A stretch of DNA of 64,000 bases from GCA-2705995 sp048267965 (GTDB lineage: Bacteria; Bacteroidota; Bacteroidia; Flavobacteriales_G; Salibacteraceae). Within the stretch, counting starts at the first letter, position 1. Each line of letters starts with the position of its first letter. Shown here piece by piece: positions 18,470 to 28,400 of this stretch. The stretch lies in assembly GCA_048267965.1 (NCBI GenBank), contig JBLWWK010000004.1:124001-188000 (forward strand), read 5' to 3'. A model generated the notes under the pieces. That model saw only the letters and a program-made list of their open reading frames with translations. It was not told where the DNA came from and did no database searches. The position numbers and the translations under genes were made by a program.

Positions 18470-18895
18470 ATGAACGAACCAGTGACAATTCTTTTAGTTG
18501 AAGACGATGAGGTAGATGTTATGAACGTAAAACGTGCGTTCAAAAAAAGCAACATCTCTAACCCTTTGCTTATTGCCAATAACGGCATTGAAGCGCTTGA
18601 CATTTTGCGCTCAGAAAAAGAAGGTGTAAAGCGTCCTCAAGTAATTCTTCTCGACCTTAATATGCCTAAAATGGGCGGTATTGAGTTTTTAAAAGAATTG
18701 CGCGCAGACCAAGCCTTACATTCCATTTCAGTATTTGTAATGACCACCTCTAACGAAGAGAAAGACAAAGTAGACGCCTACAACTTAAACGTTGCTGGCT
18801 ACATTTTGAAGCCTCTTTCAATGGATCAGTTCATTGATGCTGTTTCTGTTTTAAAAAGCTATTGGACCTTGTGCCAATACCCTGAAGATGAATAG
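18470..18895 (+). CDS. Rcp1-type single-domain response regulator
   Basis: A 141-residue receiver of the Rcp1/phytochrome-regulator type. The acidic pocket is LLVEDDEVDV, the phospho-Asp is near residue 62 in LLDLNMPKMGG, and MTTSNEEKD, NVAGYILKP and a Tyr/Trp-rich tail complete the pattern. There is no DNA-binding domain. The ATG at 18470 is chosen because it precedes the first beta strand; GTG at 18461 and TTG at 18437 are alternatives. It is likely the phosphoryl acceptor of the upstream kinases. Confidence 0.92.
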   Translation: MNEPVTILLVEDDEVDVMNVKRAFKKSNISNPLLIANNGIEALDILRSEKEGVKRPQVILLDLNMPKMGGIEFLKELRADQALHSISVFVMTTSNEEKDKVDAYNLNVAGYILKPLSMDQFIDAVSVLKSYWTLCQYPEDE

Positions 18896-18912
18896 CATAA
18901 ATCGCACTTGAA

Positions 18913-20895
18913 TTGAAAGAAGAATTAAATAGCGCTTTTCGCATACTGTTAGTTGATGATGACGACATTGATGCAATGGCCTTCAAAAGGGCATTGAAAA
19001 AGTCGGCTATTCAATTCGATGTGCTCGATGTATGCAAATATGCCAAAGAAGGTCTCGATCAACTTAGAAAGCAACAATACGATTGCGTCTTTGTCGATTA
19101 TCAATTACCAGGAACAGACGGGCTCCAACTCTTAAAAGAGATAAAGCTTATTCAGGCCAATTTACCTGTAACCGTTATTACTTCTCAAGGCGATGAAAAA
19201 CTAGCGGTAGAAATGATGAAGGCAGGAGCCTTTGATTATTTTGCCAAGTCTGAGTTATCTGGCGAACTTTTGTCTAAACTTATTCATGCCATTGGCCGAT
19301 TAAATGAAGTTAATCGAGCTAAAGAAGAAACTGAAAAACAACTTGAAGAATCAAGAGCGTTTATTCAGAAAATAGCCATGGCCAGTCCTAACATTATCTA
19401 TGTTAATGATATTGAGGCAGGAACCAACATCTACCGAAATAATCAAATCTTAGATATAATTGGTTACTCAAGTGAAGACATAGAAGAACTAGACGTTCAA
19501 CTCTTTCTCAATCTTCTTTCTAAAGAAGAACTTCTCCGCATGCGGAACGTATACATGAAAATTCGCCACGAGCTAAAAGATGGCGACATCATTGAGAACG
19601 AGTTTAAACTCAAGCACAAATCAGGAGAAGAAATCTGGCTCTACACAAGAGACACACCTTTTAAAAGAAATAAAGACGGTAAAGTAACGCAGGTATTAGG
19701 AACCGCAATCGACATTACTCAGCGTAAAAAAGAAGAACAAGAACTCATTGAAGCTAAGCGTCAAGCAGAACATGCAGCAACAGCTAAAAGTGAATTCTTA
19801 TCAAACATGAGTCATGAGATCAGAACTCCTATGAATGCGATTATCGGTTTAACCGAAATTCTGCTCACAGGAGACGTTTCTAAACAAGAAATGGAAAACC
19901 TCAGGGCCATTCAGTACTCTGCAGATAATCTCTTGGTGATTATCAACGACATTCTCGATTTCTCAAAAATTGAAGCGGGTAAATTAGCCTTCGAAAACAT
20001 CAACTTCGAATTGCACGAAAAGCTCTCTCTGCTTCACAAAACCATGTCTTTTAAGGCCGAAGAAAAGAAAATCGGGTTCCAGCTAAAAATTGGCAAAAAC
20101 GTACCCAAATACTTGAAAGGCGACCCCTATCGTCTCAATCAAATTTTGGTAAACCTTATCGGAAATGCTATCAAATTCACTAAAGAAGGTAGCGTTACGT
20201 TAGATATCAGTTTAGTGAGTCAAGCAGACCATAGGGCTAAGTTAAAATTCGATATAATTGATACGGGTATTGGTATTGATGAATCTAAACTCGAACTTAT
20301 CTTCGAAAGCTTCTCTCAGGCTTATGTAAGTACTACAAGAGACTTTGGGGGCACAGGATTAGGCTTGGCCATTACCGAGCGTTTAATCGCCTTACAAAAC
20401 GGCTCTATTTCTGTTGATAGCGAAGTTGGCAAAGGCTCTACTTTTACCTGTATCTTAGAATTTGAGTTAGGTTCTTTAGCCTCTACCAAAACCGAAGAAA
20501 ACGAGCGAGATAACTTCCCGCTTTTCGAAAAGCTAAACATTTTAGTAGCTGAAGATAATGTTCTCAACCAATTGCTCATTCGCCAGTTGCTCAACAAATG
20601 GAACGTATCGTTCAAAATAGCTTCTAACGGACAAGAAGCTTTAGACTTCATTAAAGAAGAATTCTTCGATGTAGTCTTACTGGATTTACAGATGCCTGTT
20701 TTAGATGGTATTTCTACTGTAAAAATCATCCGCGAAATGGGAGATACACAATCTCGTGTACCGGTTATTGCTTTAACAGCAGATGCCTTTGTTGAAACCC
20801 GACAAAACGTAATTAACAGTGGCTTTACAGCTTATGTTACCAAGCCTTACAAAGAGGCTACGCTGTACGATACCATTCGCAAACAACTCTCTTAA
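18913..20895 (+). CDS. Hybrid signalling protein: receiver-PAS-HisKA-HATPase-receiver
   Basis: A 660-residue protein. The N-terminal receiver has its phospho-Asp at residue 62 (FVDYQLPG), then PAS (about 145-275), HisKA with His301 in SNMSHEIRTPMNAI, a HATPase domain (DTGIGI, GTGLGLAI) and a C-terminal receiver with Asp591 (LLDLQMPVLDG). The start is a TTG: the first ATG in frame lies inside the N-terminal receiver after its acidic pocket, so it would destroy the domain. The gene ends the FIST-kinase operon and is followed by two terminators. Confidence 0.92.
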   Translation: MKEELNSAFRILLVDDDDIDAMAFKRALKKSAIQFDVLDVCKYAKEGLDQLRKQQYDCVFVDYQLPGTDGLQLLKEIKLIQANLPVTVITSQGDEKLAVEMMKAGAFDYFAKSELSGELLSKLIHAIGRLNEVNRAKEETEKQLEESRAFIQKIAMASPNIIYVNDIEAGTNIYRNNQILDIIGYSSEDIEELDVQLFLNLLSKEELLRMRNVYMKIRHELKDGDIIENEFKLKHKSGEEIWLYTRDTPFKRNKDGKVTQVLGTAIDITQRKKEEQELIEAKRQAEHAATAKSEFLSNMSHEIRTPMNAIIGLTEILLTGDVSKQEMENLRAIQYSADNLLVIINDILDFSKIEAGKLAFENINFELHEKLSLLHKTMSFKAEEKKIGFQLKIGKNVPKYLKGDPYRLNQILVNLIGNAIKFTKEGSVTLDISLVSQADHRAKLKFDIIDTGIGIDESKLELIFESFSQAYVSTTRDFGGTGLGLAITERLIALQNGSISVDSEVGKGSTFTCILEFELGSLASTKTEENERDNFPLFEKLNILVAEDNVLNQLLIRQLLNKWNVSFKIASNGQEALDFIKEEFFDVVLLDLQMPVLDGISTVKIIREMGDTQSRVPVIALTADAFVETRQNVINSGFTAYVTKPYKEATLYDTIRKQLS

Positions 20896-20898
20896 ATG

Positions 20899-20933
20899 AA
20901 AAAAGCTGTTTCTCATCCAAACAGCTTTTTTTA
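20899..20933 (+). terminator. Intrinsic terminator of the FIST-kinase operon
   Basis: Arms AAAAAAGCTGTTT and AAACAGCTTTTTT around a 7-base loop, directly after the hybrid kinase stop. Confidence 0.88.
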
Positions 20934-20946
20934 AACTTTATTCAAT

Positions 20947-20979
20947 AAAAAAAAGCGCTGATTAATCAGCGCTTTTTTT
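20947..20979 (-). terminator. Intrinsic terminator of the giant SprB-repeat gene
   Basis: Near-perfect palindrome with arms AAAAAGCGCTGA and TCAGCGCTTTTT around TTAA, with A and T tracts on either side. It lies 26 bp past the stop of the leftward gene at 21005 and can also back up the rightward terminator. Confidence 0.88.
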
Positions 20980-21004
20980 ATGACTTAAATTGTGATTTTC
21001 AAAT

Positions 21005-24000
21005 CTATCGAATCAAGTTCACATAGAACACATATTCGTTTCTTTCAGCGTTCTCCGTGTAATCGTTCGCTACAATTTTCACGATGTAACTTCCTTCCGG
21101 AGCCAATGTATTCGTGTTTTGTAAGCTTCCATCCCAAGGCGTGCTGAGTGTTTCTGTTTCGAACACCAACTCTCCCCAACGGTTAAATACTAACATTGAG
21201 TACAAGTCTGGATCAATTCCGATACCCACAGGTGCAAACACATCGTTTAACCCATCACCGTTCGGTGTAAACGAGTTCGGGAAATACATGTTGAACTCTG
21301 CACCAATTCTAATCTTCACGGTTGTATCATTTACACACATCTGACGGGTTCTAACGGTAAGATCCACATCGTAAGTTCCTGTGTCTGACGGAAATTGGTA
21401 AGTTGGGTTTTCATCTGTTGAGCTTCCTAAGCCGGCAAAATTCCAATTCCATCTGTTGATATCACCAATCGACTGATCTGTGAAAGTAATTCGTGTATCA
21501 AAGATGGTAGTTGGCTGAGGGCTTGCTACAAAACTCGCTTTCGGACGAGGATAAACCGTGATGTAATCCGCTTTTGTTGTTTCGTCAACACATCCTGCAG
21601 GAGTGGTGATTTTCAAGGTTACATCATAGGTTCCTGCCACTAAATCTGTTACATCTGCAACAAAACCTGCCGCTCTTACAGAGTTGCCGATTGTCCACTC
21701 AGCAAACTGTGCTGGAGACGTGTTGTTTCTCAATGTAATATCGAATGGTTCACAACCCGCTAACGAATCTGAAGAGAAGAAATCAACGTTTGGTAATGGG
21801 TTTACAACTACCGTTACTTGATCTGTTGCTGCAGGCGATCCGCAATTATCTCTCAGTGTAATGGTATACGTTGTTGTGGTTGCTGGTGTAGCTGTTGGGT
21901 TAGAAACAAATGCACTTGATAAGCCAGCCGCTGGCGACCAGTTATAGCGATATCCGTTTCCATCACCACCAGTAGCTAAAACGCTCAAGTCAACTGACTC
22001 ACCTGGACAAACCTCTTGGTCTGGACCAGCATCAACTGATAGAGAATCGTGAAGTTCTACTTCAATAATTTCAACATTACTTCCACAACCATCTTTGTCT
22101 TTTGCATAAATAGTATAGGTAGTGTTTTCATCTGGGCAAACACTTTGTGTTGAGTTACTATCTAAACCATTGTTCCAATAATAGTAGTAAGGACCACCAT
22201 TCCCACCCACTGCAGGGGCAGAAAGATTAACACAATTGCTAACACAAATCTTTTCGTAGTTAGAAACCGCTGTAATCACAACTGGTGTTGGCTCCGTAAT
22301 ATTGGTTTGACCATTGGTGCTACATCCATTAGCATCGCGTACCGCTACATCATAATTACCGATGGTTAAGTTATTAAACTGAGGAGCGGCTTGGTAAGTT
22401 ACTCCACCATCAATACTATAACTGTAAGGAGGTGTTCCACCTGCTAAGTACACGGTAATAGTGGCATCATCGCTACCGTTACAAGTATTGTTAGTTCTAA
22501 TAATTGAGTCAATCACTAATTCATCTGGCTCAAGAACAGCAAAGCCTGTATCAAACTCACAACCATTAAAATCTGTCATGGTAAACAAATAGTTGTTTCC
22601 AGCACATAAGTTACTTGTAGTTGGCGCGTTCCCACCGAAACCATTCCAATCATATGTATAAGGTGCTGTAGCTCCAGAAACTGCTACAGACGCAGAACCT
22701 CCACAAGCTTGAAAACACGTATCATTTACCACCGTTAAATCTATAACTGCATTTGGCGGTTGCTGAACGCGTTGGTACGTTGCAGGAATATCACACCCTT
22801 TAGAATCTTGAATTACTACAAAGAAATCACCTGCTAACAAACTATCAAAAGTAGGGCTCGACTGAAAAGTTGCGCCATTGTCGATAGAATAACTTAATGG
22901 AGCTGTTCCTCCGTGACCATGAACCACCATTTCACCTGTGTTCGCACCAAAACAGTCAACATCGGTAATCGTTACAGAATCTAAAACAATTTGAGCATTT
23001 GGTTCTAAATCTGCCCACTCTGGTAACGAAACACAGCCATTTGCATCTCGAGCAACCACCGTGTAGGAACCGTCTAACAAACCAGTAAACTGATTGGTCG
23101 GAAAGAAAGTAACACTGTCAATAGCGTGACTAATAGGAGCCGTTCCGCCAGTGGTGATTACTTGTAACTCTCCATCTTGAGCTTGGAAACAGCTCAAATC
23201 AGTTTCTACGATGCTATCAATTACTGGTCCACCAGGATTTACAACCGTATCGGTATTAATTGGAGAAAGACATCCGGCACTATCTTGAACTTGTAGTTGA
23301 TAAACACCAACATCAATGTTGTTGAAGATAGGATTCGCGAAGAAACTAGCGCCACCATCAATACTATAAGTAAAAGGTGAATTACCCCCTACATTCTGTA
23401 CTTCGTAGACTCCATCTGGAACTCCACAATTAGGAGCTGTGAGAACACGGTTGGGCTCAAGCATATTGTTCACAATAATGGTAACACTATCTGTTAACGT
23501 ACATCCACAACCATCATCATAAGAAAGATAATACGTTCTTGTTTGTGTGGTTGTAATCGTTGGATCAATTATCGAAGGATTACTAACTCCTGTAGTTGGC
23601 GACCAAGTATACGTTGGTAATCCTCCACAAGTTGAAGTAGTTAAAGAAGGTTGCATCTGAATTGAATCTCCTTCACAAATAATGGTATCGGGTCCTGCAT
23701 CTATGGTCGGAACCGAAATAGTAACGGTATCTTTTTCATGACATAGGCCTGTTAAGTTACTCTCAACAACATAACTCGTAGTAAAATCTGGAGTTGCATC
23801 TACTACCTCACATGTATCACAAGTGAAGTTAGTGGGCACATTGATTGTATCACCTCCCGGCAAAGAAGACCAGTTCCAAGAAGTACCGCCACTAACCGTT
23901 AATTGTGCAATCTCGTTACTACAAATAATTGTGTCACTGGCAGTTATTGAAATAGGAGTTGGTGTAGTATTAATTGTTACTGTATCAAAGCAGGTATCTG

Positions 24001-24841
24001 TATCGTTAAAATACATTACCATGTAATCGGTAGTTGAGTATTGAACTCCATTGTAAAAACCAGAATCGGTTGTGTCGTTTTCAATAAACACTGAAGTAGA
24101 AGGAGTTGTCGCTGTATCAACGGTGTACCAGTTATTTTGAAAAGGTGAACCACAGTTGGTAACAATCTGAACGTTGTCAAGACCCCAGTGATCAAAGTTA
24201 GAACCTGAAGTATTAATTTGGAACCAGCGAATACGCGTAGAAGGCGTCATTGCTCCTGGAGGAATGTTAAAACAGTAATTATCCCAAGTAATTAATGGAC
24301 TTGGAGCATAACCGCCACAACCACCAGCACCACAACCGCAACAAACGGTATCTGGGTTAAAGTAATAAATGGTATTCCAAGTTGTTCCACCATTGTTAGA
24401 GAACTCAAGGTATACACCCTCGTTTGCCTGATCGGGTCCTTCACAAGGGGCACCACCACCTTGCTCTTCTAAACGCAAATCGAAACAAATTTGACCACCA
24501 CATGATAAATCGTAGTCGATGGTTTCTACCTCACGGTTCGAGGCAAATCCTGTTCCCATCCACATGTGGGGATCAGTAGCTCCTCCCGGACCTGGACCAC
24601 AAGGGTTGGTAAATGTTGGTCCTACTGTAGAGTTCCAACCGGGAGCAAAAGATCCGTTGTTAAAGTCATCTCCTAATTGTACCTGACCTCCAGAACCTTC
24701 CGATTCTAAAAATACGGTGTCTCCACAAGGAACACTCACCGAATTTGGAAAGATATCTACGGTACATTGTGCCACTGCGCTATTTTGGCCAATCCACAAA
24801 AAGGCACTAATAGCAACTGCATATTGTAAAAGTTTTCTCAT
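21005..24841 (-). CDS. T9SS type B secreted surface protein with SprB and PKD repeats
   Basis: A 1278-residue exported protein with a signal peptide ending SAVAQ. A jelly-roll-like N-terminal region follows, then Ig-like segments and about five SprB-type repeats with the recurring pattern GGTAPxSYSID...GxYxVxxRDANGC. Two PKD-like domains (for example RPKASFVASP) and a CHU_C sorting domain (about 1190-1278: SFTPNGDGLNDVF, VFNRWGELVFE, EGSYIVKI) close the protein. CHU_C domains direct T9SS type B export and surface attachment; SprB repeats occur in gliding adhesins. Its ATG shares a base with the stop of the small exported protein upstream. Function is probably adhesion or motility. Confidence 0.9.
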   Translation of the reverse strand: MRKLLQYAVAISAFLWIGQNSAVAQCTVDIFPNSVSVPCGDTVFLESEGSGGQVQLGDDFNNGSFAPGWNSTVGPTFTNPCGPGPGGATDPHMWMGTGFASNREVETIDYDLSCGGQICFDLRLEEQGGGAPCEGPDQANEGVYLEFSNNGGTTWNTIYYFNPDTVCCGCGAGGCGGYAPSPLITWDNYCFNIPPGAMTPSTRIRWFQINTSGSNFDHWGLDNVQIVTNCGSPFQNNWYTVDTATTPSTSVFIENDTTDSGFYNGVQYSTTDYMVMYFNDTDTCFDTVTINTTPTPISITASDTIICSNEIAQLTVSGGTSWNWSSLPGGDTINVPTNFTCDTCEVVDATPDFTTSYVVESNLTGLCHEKDTVTISVPTIDAGPDTIICEGDSIQMQPSLTTSTCGGLPTYTWSPTTGVSNPSIIDPTITTTQTRTYYLSYDDGCGCTLTDSVTIIVNNMLEPNRVLTAPNCGVPDGVYEVQNVGGNSPFTYSIDGGASFFANPIFNNIDVGVYQLQVQDSAGCLSPINTDTVVNPGGPVIDSIVETDLSCFQAQDGELQVITTGGTAPISHAIDSVTFFPTNQFTGLLDGSYTVVARDANGCVSLPEWADLEPNAQIVLDSVTITDVDCFGANTGEMVVHGHGGTAPLSYSIDNGATFQSSPTFDSLLAGDFFVVIQDSKGCDIPATYQRVQQPPNAVIDLTVVNDTCFQACGGSASVAVSGATAPYTYDWNGFGGNAPTTSNLCAGNNYLFTMTDFNGCEFDTGFAVLEPDELVIDSIIRTNNTCNGSDDATITVYLAGGTPPYSYSIDGGVTYQAAPQFNNLTIGNYDVAVRDANGCSTNGQTNITEPTPVVITAVSNYEKICVSNCVNLSAPAVGGNGGPYYYYWNNGLDSNSTQSVCPDENTTYTIYAKDKDGCGSNVEIIEVELHDSLSVDAGPDQEVCPGESVDLSVLATGGDGNGYRYNWSPAAGLSSAFVSNPTATPATTTTYTITLRDNCGSPAATDQVTVVVNPLPNVDFFSSDSLAGCEPFDITLRNNTSPAQFAEWTIGNSVRAAGFVADVTDLVAGTYDVTLKITTPAGCVDETTKADYITVYPRPKASFVASPQPTTIFDTRITFTDQSIGDINRWNWNFAGLGSSTDENPTYQFPSDTGTYDVDLTVRTRQMCVNDTTVKIRIGAEFNMYFPNSFTPNGDGLNDVFAPVGIGIDPDLYSMLVFNRWGELVFETETLSTPWDGSLQNTNTLAPEGSYIVKIVANDYTENAERNEYVFYVNLIR

Positions 24842-25284
24842 TATTGGGTAACTTGAAGGTTCGCTAATTCAAAATTCGTCAACTCTGAGTGGTTGGTAAG
24901 ATTGGTATGACGAACAAAAAGTTTTCGGTCGTAGTGGTGAGTTAATTCACAATCTCCCTCATATACCTGATTAGGCGACAAGCTAATTGAAAAATTGTAC
25001 TCTCCATTGGTAACGTTGCACGTGCTGCAAACATCATCATAGTATAAATCTAAAGACCAGCTAACTTCAATTGAGCTCGAAGTTTTATTCGTATATCTCA
25101 GTAGCACATTTCGTTGAGCAAGACCATCACTATTATAGGTACAGTCAACAACTTTATATTCTACTTTCAGCTGGTTAGTTTCTGTGTAAGTGCTCCATTG
25201 ATTAGAAGGCGCCATGTTCTTTTGGCTTTGCGCAAAAGAGGCAAGAACAAACACACTAAAAATTGAGGCCAAAATGTATTTCAT
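24841..25284 (-). CDS. Small exported protein of unknown function
   Basis: A 147-residue protein with a clear signal peptide (MKYILASIFSVFVLASFAQS). The mature part is beta-rich with five Cys, three of them in VCSTCNV and GDCEL, and aromatic-rich strands (WSLDLYYDD). I recognise no family. Its stop overlaps the start of the giant SprB-repeat gene (TAATG), so both are translated from one message. It could be a periplasmic or surface partner of that adhesin. Confidence 0.7.
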   Translation of the reverse strand: MKYILASIFSVFVLASFAQSQKNMAPSNQWSTYTETNQLKVEYKVVDCTYNSDGLAQRNVLLRYTNKTSSSIEVSWSLDLYYDDVCSTCNVTNGEYNFSISLSPNQVYEGDCELTHHYDRKLFVRHTNLTNHSELTNFELANLQVTQ

Positions 25285-25372
25285 GGTTGTTTAAATTGTT
25301 TCTCTTACAGAGACGTTAAAAATGTGATGGGGTTGCTAATAATCAAAGATAAAGAGAAAAATGTATGCTCAT

Positions 25373-25402
25373 AAAAAAAGCCGAGACTATGCTCGGCTTT
25401 CT
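25373..25402 (-). terminator. Intrinsic terminator of the first SHVAGGDI-family gene
   Basis: Arms AAAGCCGAG and CTCGGCTTT around a 6-base loop, with a T run on the reverse strand, 26 bp beyond the stop at 25428. Confidence 0.85.
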
Positions 25403-25427
25403 TATTGAAGTTTCTCAGTTAATTTTT

Positions 25428-28400
25428 CTAGTTACCAGAACCAATCAGCGTAACATTTCCTTTTTCTTTTATGTCTGCGCCAGCAGTAGTTTTACCTACC
25501 AATACCCAGAAATAAATTCCATCAGTTGCTTGTTCGCCACCATTTACGCTACCGTCCCAACCACAATCTGGTTCTCCGCCAACGCAAGATCTGCTCTGCT
25601 CATATACTAATCTTCCCCATCTGTTATAGATAGAAAGCTTGTAATCTACTAAACCTGTTCTAACTACTTGGAACATGTCGTTGTTACCATCGCCATTTGG
25701 AGTAAACACGTTAGGAACCATTTTAGAACCTAATACTTCAATCGGAGATTGAGCTGTATCTCTACATCCAAATTCGTTTTCCACAATTAAAGCTGATGGG
25801 TAGAAACCTTCGCATCCGTACGTGTACGATTGAACTGGATAAACAGTTGTAGGGTCTAAACTACCATCATCCAATGTATCAAACTCGATATTTGGAGGAC
25901 AAGGACAACCTGAATTGTTTACTATTGATCCGTCACAACCTAACCAGAACGCCCAAATATAACCTTCATTCGGTTGAGGATTCGCTGTAGCAAACTGTAC
26001 ACTAAATGGTGCGTATCCAGTAGCTGGTGTTCCTGCAGGAACCGTTTGCTGAACACCTAAAGTGTCTGTGTAAGTTACTGTAAAGTCAGCATTAGGACTA
26101 GGACGCACAGGTAGTACCCACTCAATTGGTTCACTCTCACATCCGAAGTTAGACTGTGTAACCCAAACAGTAACATCACCTGTTAATGCTGGATCTTCTG
26201 CTAAACCATAGTTAAACGGAACACCCGTTCCGATAGAATCTGCCGGACGCTGAGTGGTTGCAGCATCGTACCAAACAACACTATCTGGATCTAACGACTG
26301 AACAGACAATACAAGTGAATCACCCGCACAGAAACTTAAGTCTTCAAGAACAGGAGGCTGAGGAGATTCAGCAATTCTAAATGTGTCTGTGAAGCTGTTG
26401 AAACACCCATTGTTATCCGTTAATTCATACGTTAACTCCCACGTACCTGCGCCTAATTGCGCTGGAACAATTTGATTCGGATTAAATGTTGCCGTTGTTG
26501 GTGCAATCGGTGTAACCGTCCATGTTCCAATACCTGGAGTTGCAGGAATAATTGGTTGATTAGAAGTTACATCGTCACAACGTACAGTTGAAGAGAAAGA
26601 AGCATCTGGCAATTCGTATACTGTAATGTCGTAAGTATCATCGCCTGCACAACTTCCGTTTGGCTCAGCCACTGTAACTGTAATGGTGTGAATACCAGCA
26701 CCAGCTAATGAAGCGTTGAAAACACCGTTTACTGGGTCTACAATTCCAGGACCTGACCATGTAACATCGAAAGGACCTGTACCATAGTTTCCTCCTGTAG
26801 GAACCGTGAAGGTTAATGTATCTGCAGTATCGCTAGCGCAGATAAAGTAATTCACCTGATCAATCTCTGGATTATATGGAAGAATATTCTGAATTAATAT
26901 ACTGTCTTGGTTAAAACAAGGTTGATTCAGCGTATACGTAATCATGAAGGTTCCTAATCCTAAGTTGGCAGGATTGTAAGAACCAGTACTGCTGATTCCT
27001 GGACCAGACCAAGTTCCACCTGCAGTATTTGCTGTAAACTGGTAAGGACCACCAGCAACACAATATTCATCTGACGAAGTAATAGTTGCATCTGGAAGTG
27101 GAATAACCTCTACGCCAATGGTTGAATCGTTACCACAGTTACCGAAAATGGTATAGGTTATTGGTGTATTTCCTACACCTGATACTGTTGGATCGAAAAT
27201 ACCTAAAGCTGTATCGATGATTCCTGTTCCTGAGAACGCACCACCAGCAATAATCACAGATGCTGTGTCTAAACCACCATTGATACAAAGTGGATCGTCA
27301 AACTCAAAACCAGCATCGAACTGAGTAACCACCTCAATTTGAGTAGTAATAGTGTCGATACAACCACCGAATGTATCAGATACATATACTGTGTAATCGT
27401 AGAAACCAGCACCACTACCACCTGGAAATACAGTAGTATCTCCATCTAAACCGTTACCTACATCCCATGCATAGTTAAATGCTAATGGATCAGCTCCAGT
27501 ACAGTAGTCGAAACGAACGTTTGGACGGTTTGAAGACTGAGTTACAAAACCAGCCGTTGAACATACGTTTGCATTATCTGCACGGTAATAAATCACACTT
27601 GGGAAAGTAGTTGTTGTATATCTCGTTTGGCTATTTCCATTACTTACATACGAAGAGTTATTGAAACAAACCTCTACAATAATGTTAGAAACTCCATCCC
27701 AATCGTAAGGAGTAGCAAACTGGTGATTATTCCATCCTGTTGTTACAGTATGTGTTGCACCTGGTAGTACGGTTGACAAACCTGTTTGCCAAGAAGTCAA
27801 CTGTGAAATGTTGGTACATCCCATTTTAATTTCAAACTGTTGGAAGTTCTGAGTGGCTCCTACCGTTGCCACATCAAAAGCCAACGAAGAAATTTTACCA
27901 CCTGTAATACCTGCTGCATTTAATTCTGCCGCAGTAAACAACATTTGATGACGGGCTCCCCAATAAAAGTTACCATAAGGTGCTGGGAAAGACGTTCCAG
28001 TATTGGTAGCTGTTCCAGTACCTAGTGTACCTTGTTGAGTTACACCAATACAAGCAGACGTAGCCAAACCACAACTCGTAGGAGTTAAATCCCCTAAGTT
28101 AGTAGCTAATGGAACTTGATCACCAATACAAACAATAGTATCGTTAGGATCTACTGGCCCCATTGTAATATTCGGAGGGAAGGGAGGTGAAAGAGATACT
28201 GTAACTGTATCTGATTTAACACAACCCAACGATGAAGTAACAGTAACTACGTACGTTGTATTTTCTGATGGGTTAGCAATTGGAGCTTGCACTGTATCAA
28301 AGTTCAAAGAAGAACCTTGAGACCACTGCCAAGTGTACTGGCCAGATTGGTCTGGGTTAGCATACAGTTGAATGTCTTGAATAGAACAGATTAATGTATC

